Shown: positions 42,967 through 51,599 of the stretch, piece after piece | Position numbering within the stretch: the stretch's first letter is position 1 | How the letters are laid out: each line of letters starts with the position of its first letter | Assembly (NCBI RefSeq): GCF_003001935.1 | Contig: NZ_PVNG01000010.1 | Location: 62,001 to 126,000, forward strand | DNA from: Nonomuraea fuscirosea | Lineage (GTDB): Bacteria > Actinomycetota > Actinomycetes > Streptosporangiales > Streptosporangiaceae | DNA: 64,000 nucleotides | Direction: 5' to 3' | Position numbers and translations under genes: made by a program | The notes under the pieces: generated by a model | The model's database searches: none | The model's input: the letters and a program-made list of their open reading frames with translations, nothing else | Told to the model about the DNA's origin: nothing

Positions 42967-43896
42967 TCAGGGGCCGTAGACGAAGTCGGGGTCGACCTGC
43001 TGGGCGAGGTCGGCGCCGGTCCTCTCGTCGCCCCACGCCTTCGCGTTGCGCAGGTGGAACTCCACGGTCTGGCGGCCGAAGCGGGCCCAGTCCTTCTCCT
43101 GCTCGTCGAGGGTCTTGCGGAGCAGGGCGAGGGCGTCGGCGTTGGCCGGCTCCAGGTCGTCGAGCGTGAAGTGGCGGCCCTGCTCCATGGCGCGGACCGC
43201 GGTGGAGTGCTCCATCCAGGTGAGCAGGTCGTCACCCACGTGCTCGCGCAGGAAGTCGACGTCGGACGGGCCGTGCACCTTGTTGCCGACGACGGCGAGG
43301 GCGACGTCGTACTTGGCGGCGTACTCGCGGTACTGCTTGTAGACGCTCACGCCCTGCCTGGTCGGCTCGGCGACGAGGAAGGTCAGGTCGAAGCGGGTGA
43401 ACAGGCCGGAGGCGAAGGAGTCGGCGCCGGCGGTCATGTCGACCACCACGTATTCGCCCGGGCCGTCGATCAGGTGGTTGAGCAGCAGCTCCACCGCGCC
43501 GACCTTGGAGTGGTAGCAGGCCACGCCGAGGTCGTCCTCGCTGAACGGGCCCGTGGCCAGCAGGCGCAGGCCGTCGGGGGTGGTCAGGCCGTAGGGGTCG
43601 GCGGCCAGGTCGTCGAAGCCGAGCAGCGTGGAGCCGCGGCCGGGCGGGGTGGTCTTGAGCATGACCTCGGCGGACGGGATGCGCGGGTTGTCGCCGCGCA
43701 GGCGGTCCTTGATCTCGGTGAGGTGGGCTCCGAGCGGCTCGGGCTGCCGGTCGAGGCCGAGCACGAGGGCCAGGTGCTGGTTGATGTCGGCGTCCATGGC
43801 CACCACCGGGCCGCCCTGGCTCGCCACATGTCTCGCGAACAAGGCCGACATCGTCGTCTTGCCGCTGCCGCCCTTTCCGACGAACGCCACTCTCAC
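42967..43896 (-). CDS. CooC/MinD-like P-loop ATPase
   Basis: A 309-residue SIMIBI ATPase. The deviant Walker A GKGGSGKTT is at residues 7-15, followed by VVAMDADINQHLALVLGLDR, GEYVVVDMTAGADSFASGLF (Walker B) and VGNKVHGPSDVDFL (NKxD-like). CooC-like proteins insert metal ions into enzymes; MinD and ParA relatives position proteins. The GTG start at 43896 is preceded by two Zur-like boxes (43915 and 43998), suggesting a zinc connection. Substrate unknown. Confidence 0.8.
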   Translation of the reverse strand: MRVAFVGKGGSGKTTMSALFARHVASQGGPVVAMDADINQHLALVLGLDRQPEPLGAHLTEIKDRLRGDNPRIPSAEVMLKTTPPGRGSTLLGFDDLAADPYGLTTPDGLRLLATGPFSEDDLGVACYHSKVGAVELLLNHLIDGPGEYVVVDMTAGADSFASGLFTRFDLTFLVAEPTRQGVSVYKQYREYAAKYDVALAVVGNKVHGPSDVDFLREHVGDDLLTWMEHSTAVRAMEQGRHFTLDDLEPANADALALLRKTLDEQEKDWARFGRQTVEFHLRNAKAWGDERTGADLAQQVDPDFVYGP

Positions 43897-43914
43897 GGTT
43901 GCTCCTGTTGAGGA

Positions 43915-43929
43915 TGAAAATCATTTCCG
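43915..43929. promoter_or_regulatory. Zur-like box 1
   Basis: On the minus strand this reads CGGAAATGATTTTCA, matching 13 of 15 positions of the actinobacterial Zur consensus TGAAAATGATTTTCA. It ends 19 bp upstream of the P-loop ATPase start. Confidence 0.6.
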
Positions 43930-43997
43930 CTGGGGACGATCACCATCATGCCACAGGCGTCGGGCGGGAGGCAGGGGAAACGGTGAGCATGCCGAAA

Positions 43998-44012
43998 TGG
44001 AAATCATGTTCG
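43998..44012. promoter_or_regulatory. Zur-like box 2
   Basis: On the plus strand this reads TGGAAATCATGTTCG, matching 11 of 15 positions of the Zur consensus. It lies 83 bp from box 1 in the gap before the LCP gene. Weaker on its own, but the pair is unlikely by chance. Confidence 0.45.
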
Positions 44013-44062
44013 GCGGGGCATCGAGAGTGCGGACGCGGACGGGCTTCGGCGGGGTGCCGGGG

Positions 44063-45442
44063 TCAGGCGCAGGTGGCGTCGAGGTTGACCGGGGCGTCGG
44101 TCGGCGTCGGGGACGGCGAGTGCGCGCCCGCGGTCTTGGTCGACGAGGAGCGCTCCTCCAGGGCGTCGTCCACCTCGCGCCGGATCGCGTACCAGTCCGG
44201 GTCGGCGGTGTTGACCAGCGGCGGCACGAAGTTCAGGCTGCGGATCTTGGCGCCCTTGACCTTCTGCGACAGGTCGACGACCGCGGGCAGGAGGTCCTGC
44301 GGCAGATCGGTGGAGATGGCCCGCTTGGTGGCCGCGGCGAGGCGTTCGAAGCTGTTCAGCACCGTCATCGGGTCGGCCTGCTTGGCGACCGCGTTGAGCA
44401 GGCACTTCTGCCGTCCCATGCGGACGTAGTCGTCGCTGTCGGTGCGGGAGCGGCCGTACCAGAGGGCCTCCTCGCCGGACAGCTTGCGGGTGCCGGCGGC
44501 CAACAGGCCCTCGCGGTAACGCCCGTACACGATGGGGTCCTTGATCGTGACCTGGACGCCGCCCATGGCGTCGACCATCTCGGCGAAGCCCTTCATGTCC
44601 ACCATCGCGTAGTAGTCGACGGGGATGCCGAGCATGTCGGCGATGGTCCGCTTGAGCAGGGCGGGGCCGCGCTGCCCCTTCTGTACGCCCGGCACCATCT
44701 CGGGGTGGTCCTCGGCGTACTGGAAGACCTCGTTGAGCAGTCCAGGGGTGTCGGGGCCCGCGCCGGTGAAGCCCGAGGGGAAGTGGTCCCTGGCGGGGCC
44801 CTCGGGCAGTTGGACCTGCTGCAGGTTGCGCGGCAGGCCGAACAGGACGGTCGCGCCGGTGGCCACCTCCACGCTGGCCACGGTCATGCTGTCGGTACGC
44901 ACCCCGGGCCTGCTGGGCGCGGAGTCGCCGCCGAGGAGCAGGAAGTTCACCCGCTCGGCGCCGTTCCACGGGTCCTGGGCCATGACGGGGGTGGTGGCGG
45001 TGGTGCCGCGCGGGAACAGGGTGTTCACGACGTCGCGCGACAGGTACGCCAGCCGGGTCGCGTACGCGGTCGGAGCCAGCACGAGCGCGCAGAGGGCCAC
45101 CGTGAGCGTGGTGGTCAGGAAGCGGCCGACGGTGTCGGAGCGGGCGGGGCGTACCAGGAGGAACGACCAGATGATCACCCCGGTCCAGGCGAGCGCGACG
45201 GCCACCAGTGCGACGGTGAGCCAGGTGAGCCAGCGGGGCTGCACGGCCAGCGACAGCAGGTTCGCGCTGAACGCGGTGAACACGATCAGCACGCCGGCCA
45301 GCATCAGCACGTACGCCGCCATCAGGGCCAGGCCGGTCTTACGACGTTCGGCGGCCAGGTGGGCCACGCCCCACAGCAGGGTCGAGGCCAGCGTGAGCGC
45401 GATGCTCGCGCCCGGTCCGAATCGTCGGTCCTCTCCCGTCAT
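44063..45442 (-). CDS. LytR-CpsA-Psr (LCP) family protein
   Basis: A 459-residue protein. The N-terminal third holds about five hydrophobic segments, and residues about 165-410 form the LCP domain (ERVNFLLLGGDSAPSRPGVR, RTDSMTVASVEVATGATVLF, RNLQQV, LNEVFQYAEDHPEMV). LCP proteins attach teichoic acids, arabinogalactan or capsule to peptidoglycan. The multi-pass N-terminus is unusual against the usual single segment. ATG at 45442. A short region rich in Ser/Thr/Pro ends the protein. Confidence 0.85.
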   Translation of the reverse strand: MTGEDRRFGPGASIALTLASTLLWGVAHLAAERRKTGLALMAAYVLMLAGVLIVFTAFSANLLSLAVQPRWLTWLTVALVAVALAWTGVIIWSFLLVRPARSDTVGRFLTTTLTVALCALVLAPTAYATRLAYLSRDVVNTLFPRGTTATTPVMAQDPWNGAERVNFLLLGGDSAPSRPGVRTDSMTVASVEVATGATVLFGLPRNLQQVQLPEGPARDHFPSGFTGAGPDTPGLLNEVFQYAEDHPEMVPGVQKGQRGPALLKRTIADMLGIPVDYYAMVDMKGFAEMVDAMGGVQVTIKDPIVYGRYREGLLAAGTRKLSGEEALWYGRSRTDSDDYVRMGRQKCLLNAVAKQADPMTVLNSFERLAAATKRAISTDLPQDLLPAVVDLSQKVKGAKIRSLNFVPPLVNTADPDWYAIRREVDDALEERSSSTKTAGAHSPSPTPTDAPVNLDATCA

Positions 45443-45569
45443 GCCTGGTCATACCCCCAATGTGCGCCCATCCCCAGCACCTTAGTAATGCGCGGTGCGC
45501 GTCAGGCGTTGCCAAGGGGAAGGGTTCGGTCAACTCCCCGTCAAATACACATTGAGATATAACTTGAGT

Positions 45570-46298
45570 ATGAGCAAGCGTCACGGCAGCTACGGATTCG
45601 ACGCGCCCTGGGCGCTGGCCGGTCTGCTCCTCGGAGCGATCGTGCTGCTGGGCCTGGCCGGGATCTCGTTCGCCCTCGACATCCTCGCCGCCGGCCTCAC
45701 CTTCCTCTTCGGCGGGCTCTACACGCTCGCCAGCGCGATCAGCTACCTCTACACGACCAGACGCGGCAAGTTCGTCGTCTGGGACAGGGAGCTGCGGCGG
45801 CTGCGCGGCGACGAACGGCTGCTCGACCTGGGCTGCGGCAGGGGAGCGGTGCTGCTGCTCGCGGCCGGACGGCTGGAGCGGGGCAGCGCGACCGGCATCG
45901 ACCTGTGGCGATCGAAGGACCAGTCGGGCAACCGCGAGCTGGTCACCAGGCGCAACGCCGAGCTGGAAGGGGTCTCCGACCGGGTGGAACTGGTCACCGG
46001 CGACCTGCGCGACCTGCCCTTCGGCGACGACGCGTACGACGTGGTGGTCGCCAGCCAGGCCGTGCACAACATCCCCGACGTCGAAGGAAGGGCCGAGGCC
46101 GTCCGCGAGGCGTACCGTGTGCTGCGGCCCGGCGGGCTGCTGCTCATCGCCGACTTCCAGCACACGCCCGCGTACGAGGACACTCTGCGCGACCTCGGCG
46201 TCATCGACGTACGGAGGCGCAACGCGGGCTGGCGGTTCTGGTACGGCGGCCCGTGGTTCGGCACCGGCATCGTCGAGGCCAGGAAGCCGGCCGGGTAA
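45570..46298 (+). CDS. Membrane-anchored class I methyltransferase
   Basis: A 242-residue protein with two hydrophobic segments at about residues 13-35 and 36-58 followed by a methyltransferase domain: LLDLGCGRGAVLLLAAGRLE (SAM motif I, near 84-103), DVVVASQAVHNIPDVEGRAE and YRVLRPGGLLLIADFQHTPA. ATG at 45570 has a weak ribosome site. The membrane anchor is uncommon for such enzymes and suggests a lipid or membrane-near substrate. An MFS gene follows in the same direction. Confidence 0.75.
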   Translation: MSKRHGSYGFDAPWALAGLLLGAIVLLGLAGISFALDILAAGLTFLFGGLYTLASAISYLYTTRRGKFVVWDRELRRLRGDERLLDLGCGRGAVLLLAAGRLERGSATGIDLWRSKDQSGNRELVTRRNAELEGVSDRVELVTGDLRDLPFGDDAYDVVVASQAVHNIPDVEGRAEAVREAYRVLRPGGLLLIADFQHTPAYEDTLRDLGVIDVRRRNAGWRFWYGGPWFGTGIVEARKPAG

Positions 46299-46340
46299 AG
46301 CCACGTTTGCGCGCCGCTTCCGGGGTATCGAGAAGATCCT

Positions 46341-47783
46341 ATGAGCGACGTGGAAACCGGCACCATCACCACGAAAGTGCCCGCACGGCTGGACCGGCTG
46401 CCGTGGTCACGCTGGCACTGGATGATCGTCATAGGACTCGGCACCGTCTGGATCCTCGACGGGCTCGAAGTCACCATCGTCGGTAACCTGTCCGCGCAGC
46501 TCGCCAAGCCCGGCAGTGGCCTGGACATCACCCAGGCCCAGGTCGCGGGCGTCGCCGCCGCACTCTACGTCGCGGGCGCCTGCTCGGGAGCGCTGTTCTT
46601 CGGCTGGCTGACCGACAAGTTCGGCCGCAAGAAGCTGTTCATCATCACGCTGGTCGTCTACCTGCTGGCCACGCTGATGACCGCGTTCTCCTTCAGCGCG
46701 TGGTGGTTCTTCCTGTTCAGGTTCCTGACCGGTTTCGGCATCGGCGGCGAGTACGCGGCCATCAACTCCGCCATCGACGAGCTCATCCCGAGCCGGCACC
46801 GCGGGCGCATCGACATCATCATCAACGGCAGCTACTGGCTCGGCGCCGCCGGCGGCGCGCTGCTGACCGTGCCGCTGCTGAACGACCTGCCGGTCAACAT
46901 CGGCTGGCGCGTCGCCTTCGGTCTCGGCGTGGTGCTCGGCCTGGCCATTCTTCTCGTACGGCGCAACGTACCGGAGAGCCCGCGCTGGCTGTTCATCCAC
47001 GGCAGGGGCGACGAGGCCGAGAAGATCGTCGGTGACATCGAGCACGACATCGGCAAGGACGACCTGCCGGAGCCGCAGCAGTCGATGACCGTCCACACGC
47101 GCAAGTCGATCGGGTTCGTCCGGATCGCGCACACGATGGTGGCGCTCTATCCCAAGCGGACGGTGCTGGGGCTGTCGCTGTTCATCGGGCAGGCGTTCCT
47201 GTACAACGCCATCACGTTCGGGTACGCGCAGATCCTGTCCACCTTCTACGGCATCGACACGCACACCGGTTACTACTTCGCCGTCATCGCCGTCGGCAAC
47301 TTCCTCGGCCCGCTGCTGCTCGGGCACCTCTTCGACACCGTCGGCCGGGTGCCGATGATCTCGGCCACGTACCTCGGCTCCGGGGTGCTCCTGCTCGGCA
47401 CGGCCTGGCTGTTCAACCAGGGCGTGCTCACGGCGGTCACGCTGACGGCGTGCTGGTGCGCGGTGCTCTTCGTGGCCTCGGCTGGGGCGAGTTCGGCGTA
47501 CCTGACCGTCAGCGAGATCTTCCCCATGGAGACCAGGGCCATGGCCATCGCGTTCTTCTTCGCGATCGGCACGGCCGCGGGCGGCATCGCCGGACCGCTC
47601 GTCTTCGCGTCCCTGGTCGAGAGCGGGGTGCCGGGGGACACGGCGCTGGCGTTCTGCATCGGGGCGGTGGTGATGATCATCGGTGGGCTGGTGGAGCTGT
47701 TCCTCGGGGTGAAGGCCGAACGGAAGGGCCTGGAGGAGATCGCCGCACCCCTCTCCAAGGCGGAGACGGAACCCGCCGCCTGA
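46341..47783 (+). CDS. MFS transporter (sugar porter/MHS-like)
   Basis: A 480-residue transporter with 12 predicted helices. GWLTDKFGRKKLFIITLVVY (motif A), FRFLTGFGIGGEYAAINSAI, RHRGR and PESPRWLFIHG are typical of the MHS/sugar porter branch. ATG at 46341. It is 42 bp from the methyltransferase gene. The substrate cannot be told. It ends in a stretch of 15-bp repeats. Confidence 0.82.
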   Translation: MSDVETGTITTKVPARLDRLPWSRWHWMIVIGLGTVWILDGLEVTIVGNLSAQLAKPGSGLDITQAQVAGVAAALYVAGACSGALFFGWLTDKFGRKKLFIITLVVYLLATLMTAFSFSAWWFFLFRFLTGFGIGGEYAAINSAIDELIPSRHRGRIDIIINGSYWLGAAGGALLTVPLLNDLPVNIGWRVAFGLGVVLGLAILLVRRNVPESPRWLFIHGRGDEAEKIVGDIEHDIGKDDLPEPQQSMTVHTRKSIGFVRIAHTMVALYPKRTVLGLSLFIGQAFLYNAITFGYAQILSTFYGIDTHTGYYFAVIAVGNFLGPLLLGHLFDTVGRVPMISATYLGSGVLLLGTAWLFNQGVLTAVTLTACWCAVLFVASAGASSAYLTVSEIFPMETRAMAIAFFFAIGTAAGGIAGPLVFASLVESGVPGDTALAFCIGAVVMIIGGLVELFLGVKAERKGLEEIAAPLSKAETEPAA

Positions 47784-47794
47784 CCACCTCACCC

Positions 47795-47872
47795 CCGCGC
47801 CCGTCTCACCTCCGCGCCCGCCACACCCGCGCCCGCCACACCCGCGCCCTCCACACTCCGCGCCCGCCTCCT
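47795..47872. repeat. Five 15-bp tandem repeats between convergent genes
   Basis: Units near CCGCGCCCGCCACAC start at 47795, 47812, 47827, 47842 and 47857. They lie between the stop of the MFS gene (47783) and the stop of the convergent polyprenyl synthase gene (47911). Confidence 0.85.
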
Positions 47873-47910
47873 CTCAGCGCATGTCAGCCGAGCCTCGTGC
47901 AGACGCGCCT

Positions 47911-48915
47911 TCAAGAGACCGGGGCGAGGTTGACCTGGTTGACCCGGTAGACCTGGCGTTCGACCTGATCGATGTAGGCGGAAGGGAGCCGGCGCAACAC
48001 CGCCCCCATCTCCTCATCCTGGATCACCGGCAGGGCGGCCAGCGCGTCGGCGGCCAGGCCCCGGCAGTACCGGATCGTGTGCTTCGCCATCGGGCTCGAC
48101 CGCAGCACCCGCAGGGCCGTCGCCACCTGCTCTTCGCTCATGTCCCGGCCCACCAGGCCGCTGCGGGCCAGGTCGATCCCGGACATGAGCAGAGGCAGGC
48201 TGTAGACGCCCTGGCGCAGGTCGTTCCCGGCCGGCTTGCCGAGCTGCTCGCTGGTGGCGGTCAGGTCGAGCAGGTCGTCGAGCACCTGGAAGATCAGCCC
48301 GAACTTCTCCCCGTACGCCGCCATCCGCGCCCTGTCCTCGGCCGGGGCGTGCGCGCACAATGCCGCCACCAGGCAGCCGGCCCGGAACAGGGCCGCCGTC
48401 TTGCCGGTGATCGACCGCACCGCGCTCTCCCGCGTCCGGCCGGTGTCGAACAGGTCGGCCGTCTCCAGGTACTGGCCCTCCGCCAGCTCCACCACCGTGG
48501 CGGCCAGCACCTCGGCCACCGGCCGCGACACGTTCACGATCGCCGCCAGCGCGGCCCTGGCCAGCATGAAGTCCCCGATGACCAGCGCCTTGCCGTCACC
48601 CAGCTCGGCGTTGAGCGTCCGCTGCCCGCGCCGCCGATCGGCCCGATCCATCAGGTCGTCGTGCACGAGCGAGCCCGTGTGAATGAGCTCCACGCACGCC
48701 GCCGCCGTGATCACCCGCCGGTCGGGCGGCTTGCCGAGCGCGATCGAGGCGGCCAGGGTCAGCGCAGGCCGCAGCCGCTTACCGCCCGCCGACACGACCC
48801 GTCCCGCGCCCGCGTTGATGTCCGGCAGCACGGACGACCCGCTCAGCCGCCGGATCCTGGCCTCGACCTTGACCAGCCCCGCGACGACGGCCGGGCTGCG
48901 CAGCAGTTGATCCAT
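47911..48915 (-). CDS. Polyprenyl synthetase family protein
   Basis: A 334-residue trans-isoprenyl diphosphate synthase. The first Asp-rich motif is DDLMD (residues 86-90) and the second is DDLLD (213-217), and RRLRP and LIHTGSLVH surround them. Such enzymes make geranylgeranyl or longer polyprenyl diphosphates for quinones, carotenoids or cell-wall carriers. ATG at 48915. An inverted repeat lies just upstream at 48951. Confidence 0.93.
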   Translation of the reverse strand: MDQLLRSPAVVAGLVKVEARIRRLSGSSVLPDINAGAGRVVSAGGKRLRPALTLAASIALGKPPDRRVITAAACVELIHTGSLVHDDLMDRADRRRGQRTLNAELGDGKALVIGDFMLARAALAAIVNVSRPVAEVLAATVVELAEGQYLETADLFDTGRTRESAVRSITGKTAALFRAGCLVAALCAHAPAEDRARMAAYGEKFGLIFQVLDDLLDLTATSEQLGKPAGNDLRQGVYSLPLLMSGIDLARSGLVGRDMSEEQVATALRVLRSSPMAKHTIRYCRGLAADALAALPVIQDEEMGAVLRRLPSAYIDQVERQVYRVNQVNLAPVS

Positions 48916-48950
48916 ACCGTCCAGCCTGCGCCCCCGCCGCTGTGGCGCAC

Positions 48951-48976
48951 CTGAGAGACACTGAGGGCCCTCTCAG
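48951..48976. promoter_or_regulatory. Inverted repeat in the polyprenyl synthase/flavoprotein divergent gap
   Basis: CTGAGAG (48951-48957) and CTCTCAG (48970-48976) form a perfect 7-bp inverted repeat with a 12-bp spacer, between genes that diverge. A TTTAAT box lies near 48997. A role as operator is possible. Confidence 0.35.
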
Positions 48977-49040
48977 CCGTCGTCCCGGAGCATTCTTTAA
49001 TCGGGAAACCCTGTCGCCTCCCTGGAAGTGAGTGCATCGC

Positions 49041-49562
49041 GTGAGCGAATCATCGGGCGAAGTCCTCTACCTCGTCGTCTGCGCGGCCGGCGTGGCCCAC
49101 GACGTCGGCCGGCTGGTCACCCTGGCCCAGGAGGCGGGCTGGATCGTCCAGGTCGTGGCCACGCCGTCCGCCCTGGACTTCATCGACGTGCCCGCACTGG
49201 AGAACCAGACCGGCCGCCCCGTACGCAGCCAGTACCGCAAACCCCACGAGCCCAAGCCGCCCCGGGCCGACGCCATGATCGTGGGGCCGGCCACGTACAA
49301 CACGATCAACAAGTTCGCCCAAGGCATCACCGACACCTACGCCCTCGGCGTCCTGGCGGAAGCACCGGGCCTGGGCATCCCTGTCGTGGTCCTACCGTTC
49401 GTCAACCCCGCCCTCGCCACCCGCACCCCGTACCGACGCAGCCTGGAGGATTTGCGCGCGGACGGCGTACGCATCGTCTCGAACCCCAGCCACACCGAGC
49501 CTTACGCCTGGCACCGCGCAGTGAAAGAACTCGGCCCCGCCCCTTCCCGGCGGAAGAGATAA
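49041..49562 (+). CDS. Flavoprotein (phosphopantothenoylcysteine decarboxylase-like)
   Basis: A 173-residue protein with the flavoprotein fold. VLYLVVCAAGVAHDVGRLVT binds FMN, and DAMIVGPATYNTINKFAQGI and PYRRSLEDLRADGVRIVSNP complete the pattern. The family includes Coa/EpiD-type decarboxylases. It lacks the partner synthetase domain, so the role is open. GTG at 49041 is used; 49032 is also possible. Confidence 0.75.
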   Translation: MSESSGEVLYLVVCAAGVAHDVGRLVTLAQEAGWIVQVVATPSALDFIDVPALENQTGRPVRSQYRKPHEPKPPRADAMIVGPATYNTINKFAQGITDTYALGVLAEAPGLGIPVVVLPFVNPALATRTPYRRSLEDLRADGVRIVSNPSHTEPYAWHRAVKELGPAPSRRKR

Positions 49563-49692
49563 AGGACGACCAGGGACTGGCGACTCCGCATCTGCTGATC
49601 CCGTGGCGGCGCATTTCTCAGGGGGTTGGGTTGCGGGTGGCATCGTGTGAGGCTGTGGGTGTGTATGGGTCGATGGCGAAGGAGGGTGTTTC

Positions 49693-50643
49693 GTGGGAGT
49701 GGCTGAGCGGGTTGATGGGGTGGTGCGGGCCGGGAGGGCGCCGCACCTGCATGGGCTTGTGGTGATGCGGGGCGGGCGGGTCGAGGTCGAGTGGTATGGG
49801 GCTGGGCGCGATCATCACCTGGGGGAGGATCTAGGGCACGTCGTGTTCGGGCGGGACACGTTGCACGATCTGCGGTCCGTGTCCAAGAGTGTGGTGGCGC
49901 TGGTGTACGGGGTCGCGTTGGGGGAGGGGCTGGTGCCGGGGCCGGGGGAGTCGTTGGTGGGGCAATTTCCGGAATATCCGGATTTGTCCGAGGATCCGGA
50001 GCGGGGGCGGCTCACGGTCGAGCATGCGTTGACCATGACGCTCGGGCTGGAGTGGGACGAGTCCCTGCCCTACACCGATCCGGCCAACGGTGAGATCGCG
50101 ATGGAGCTGGCGCCCGACCGGTACCGCTATGTGCTGGGGCGGCCCATCGTGGAGGCGCCGGGTGAGCGGTGGAACTACTGCGGTGGGGCGTCGGCGCTGA
50201 TCGGCGCGATCATCGCTCGGGGGACCGGGCGGGCGCTTGAGGAGTACGCGGCGGAACGGCTCTTCAAGCCGCTCGGGATCTCCCGGTACGCCTGGGGCAA
50301 GGGGAGCGACGGCGTGGCGGCGGCCGCGTCCGGGCTGCGGCTGCGGCCCGTGGACCTGGCGGCGATCGGGCAGCTCGTGCTCGACGGCGGGCGGGACATC
50401 GTGCCCGGCGCCTGGATCCAGGAGATGTCGCGGCCCCGGGTGGTGATCGAGGACGGGTTCGAGTACGGCTACCAGTGGTACCTGAGCACCGGCGAACGCC
50501 GCTGGGTCGAGGGCATCGGGAACGGTGGGCAGCGGTTGCTGGTGGTTCCGGAGGAGCAGCTGGTGGTGGCGGTGACGGCGGGAGAGTACGACCAGGCGCA
50601 TAGCAGTGCGGGCGCCGTGCTCGATGCCGTTCTCGATCGGTAG
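49693..50643 (+). CDS. Serine hydrolase (beta-lactamase/DD-peptidase-like)
   Basis: A 316-residue beta-lactamase-fold hydrolase. The SxxK motif is SVSK in HDLRSVSKSVVALVYG (about residues 60-70), and YCGG in WNYCGGASALIGA takes the place of the YxN element, so it may be an esterase or transpeptidase-like enzyme rather than a classical beta-lactamase. GTG at 49693 follows GAAGGAGGG. No signal peptide is seen, so it is probably cytoplasmic. Converges with the LysR gene. Confidence 0.8.
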   Translation: MGVAERVDGVVRAGRAPHLHGLVVMRGGRVEVEWYGAGRDHHLGEDLGHVVFGRDTLHDLRSVSKSVVALVYGVALGEGLVPGPGESLVGQFPEYPDLSEDPERGRLTVEHALTMTLGLEWDESLPYTDPANGEIAMELAPDRYRYVLGRPIVEAPGERWNYCGGASALIGAIIARGTGRALEEYAAERLFKPLGISRYAWGKGSDGVAAAASGLRLRPVDLAAIGQLVLDGGRDIVPGAWIQEMSRPRVVIEDGFEYGYQWYLSTGERRWVEGIGNGGQRLLVVPEEQLVVAVTAGEYDQAHSSAGAVLDAVLDR

Positions 50644-50658
50644 TCGTTCTGGTGGTGG

Positions 50659-51528
50659 TCAGAGGGGGAGGTGGGGGAGGGCGGTGTGGAAGGCGGCTAT
50701 GGCGGCTCTGATCGCCGGGTGCTCGCCGTTGCCCCTTCTGAACGCCGCCAGCGTGCGCCGGCTCAGCGGTAGCCGGGTCAGGCGTACGGCTCGCGGCGGG
50801 TTCACGGCCGCCAGGCGGGGGACGAGCGCGACCCCCTGACCGGCGGCGGCGAAGGCGAGGACCGTGTCGAAGTCGTCGATGTGGTGGCGGACCAGCGGCT
50901 CGAAGCCGGCCGCCTGGCAGGCTCTGATCGCCATGGTGTGGCAGAGCGTGCCGGGCTTGTTCATGATCCAGGCGTCGGCGCGGGCGGCGGCCACGGAAGG
51001 GCGGTCGGTGAGGTACATCGGCTCGGTGAACAGGGGCTCGGTCTCGGTGGACGCGTCGGTGACGGGCGGGACGAAGTCGTACTCGTGGACGAGGGCCACG
51101 TCCAGCTCACCCGCCCGCAGCGCCGCCGAGACGTCGGCCGGGTCGATCTCGGACACCATGGGTTCCAGGCCGGGGTGCGCGCCGGTCAAGGTGGCGAGGG
51201 CGGGTGGGAGCAGGACGCGGGCGGCCGTGGGGAAGGCGCCGATGCGCAGCGGGCCCGAGGGGCCGCCCCGCACCGCGGCGAGGGCGGCCGAGGCGCGTTC
51301 GAGCTGTTCCAGTACGGCCTGCGCGTGCTCGACGAGCAGGTGCCCGGCGGGCGTCAGCGCCACCGTACGCCCGGTGCGTTCGAGCAGCCGCACGCCCGCC
51401 TCCCGTTCCAGCGCGCTGAGCTGCTGGGAGACGGCCGACGGCGTGAACGTGACCGCCTCCGCGACGGCGGCGATCGTGCCGCGCCGGGCGAGTTCGCGGA
51501 GCAGGTGGAGCTTGCGCGGGTCGAGCAT
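50659..51528 (-). CDS. LysR family transcriptional regulator
   Basis: A 289-residue LysR regulator with the HTH at residues about 1-60 (DPRKLHLLRELARRGTIAAV, AVTFTPSAVSQQLSALEREA) and a periplasmic-binding-like effector domain. It is divergent from a dapA-like gene, 71 bp apart, which is its likely target. A weak TCT-N7-AGA site (T-N11-A form) is at 51542-51554. Confidence 0.9.
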   Translation of the reverse strand: MLDPRKLHLLRELARRGTIAAVAEAVTFTPSAVSQQLSALEREAGVRLLERTGRTVALTPAGHLLVEHAQAVLEQLERASAALAAVRGGPSGPLRIGAFPTAARVLLPPALATLTGAHPGLEPMVSEIDPADVSAALRAGELDVALVHEYDFVPPVTDASTETEPLFTEPMYLTDRPSVAAARADAWIMNKPGTLCHTMAIRACQAAGFEPLVRHHIDDFDTVLAFAAAGQGVALVPRLAAVNPPRAVRLTRLPLSRRTLAAFRRGNGEHPAIRAAIAAFHTALPHLPL

Positions 51529-51599
51529 AAGGTGAGCTTAATCTCGAACGCAGAAATCCGTGCTGGACCTAACGGGTCGGCAGGGGTCACGCTCGAAGC

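Noticed and set aside
43915..43929. Fur or DtxR/IdeR iron box
   Set aside because: The iron consensus sequences differ; the core AAATGATTTTCA fits Zur better.
43989..44429. Plus-strand frame starting MPKWKSCSAGH near the Zur-like boxes
   Set aside because: It runs into the antisense of the LCP gene and has shadow composition after the first residues.
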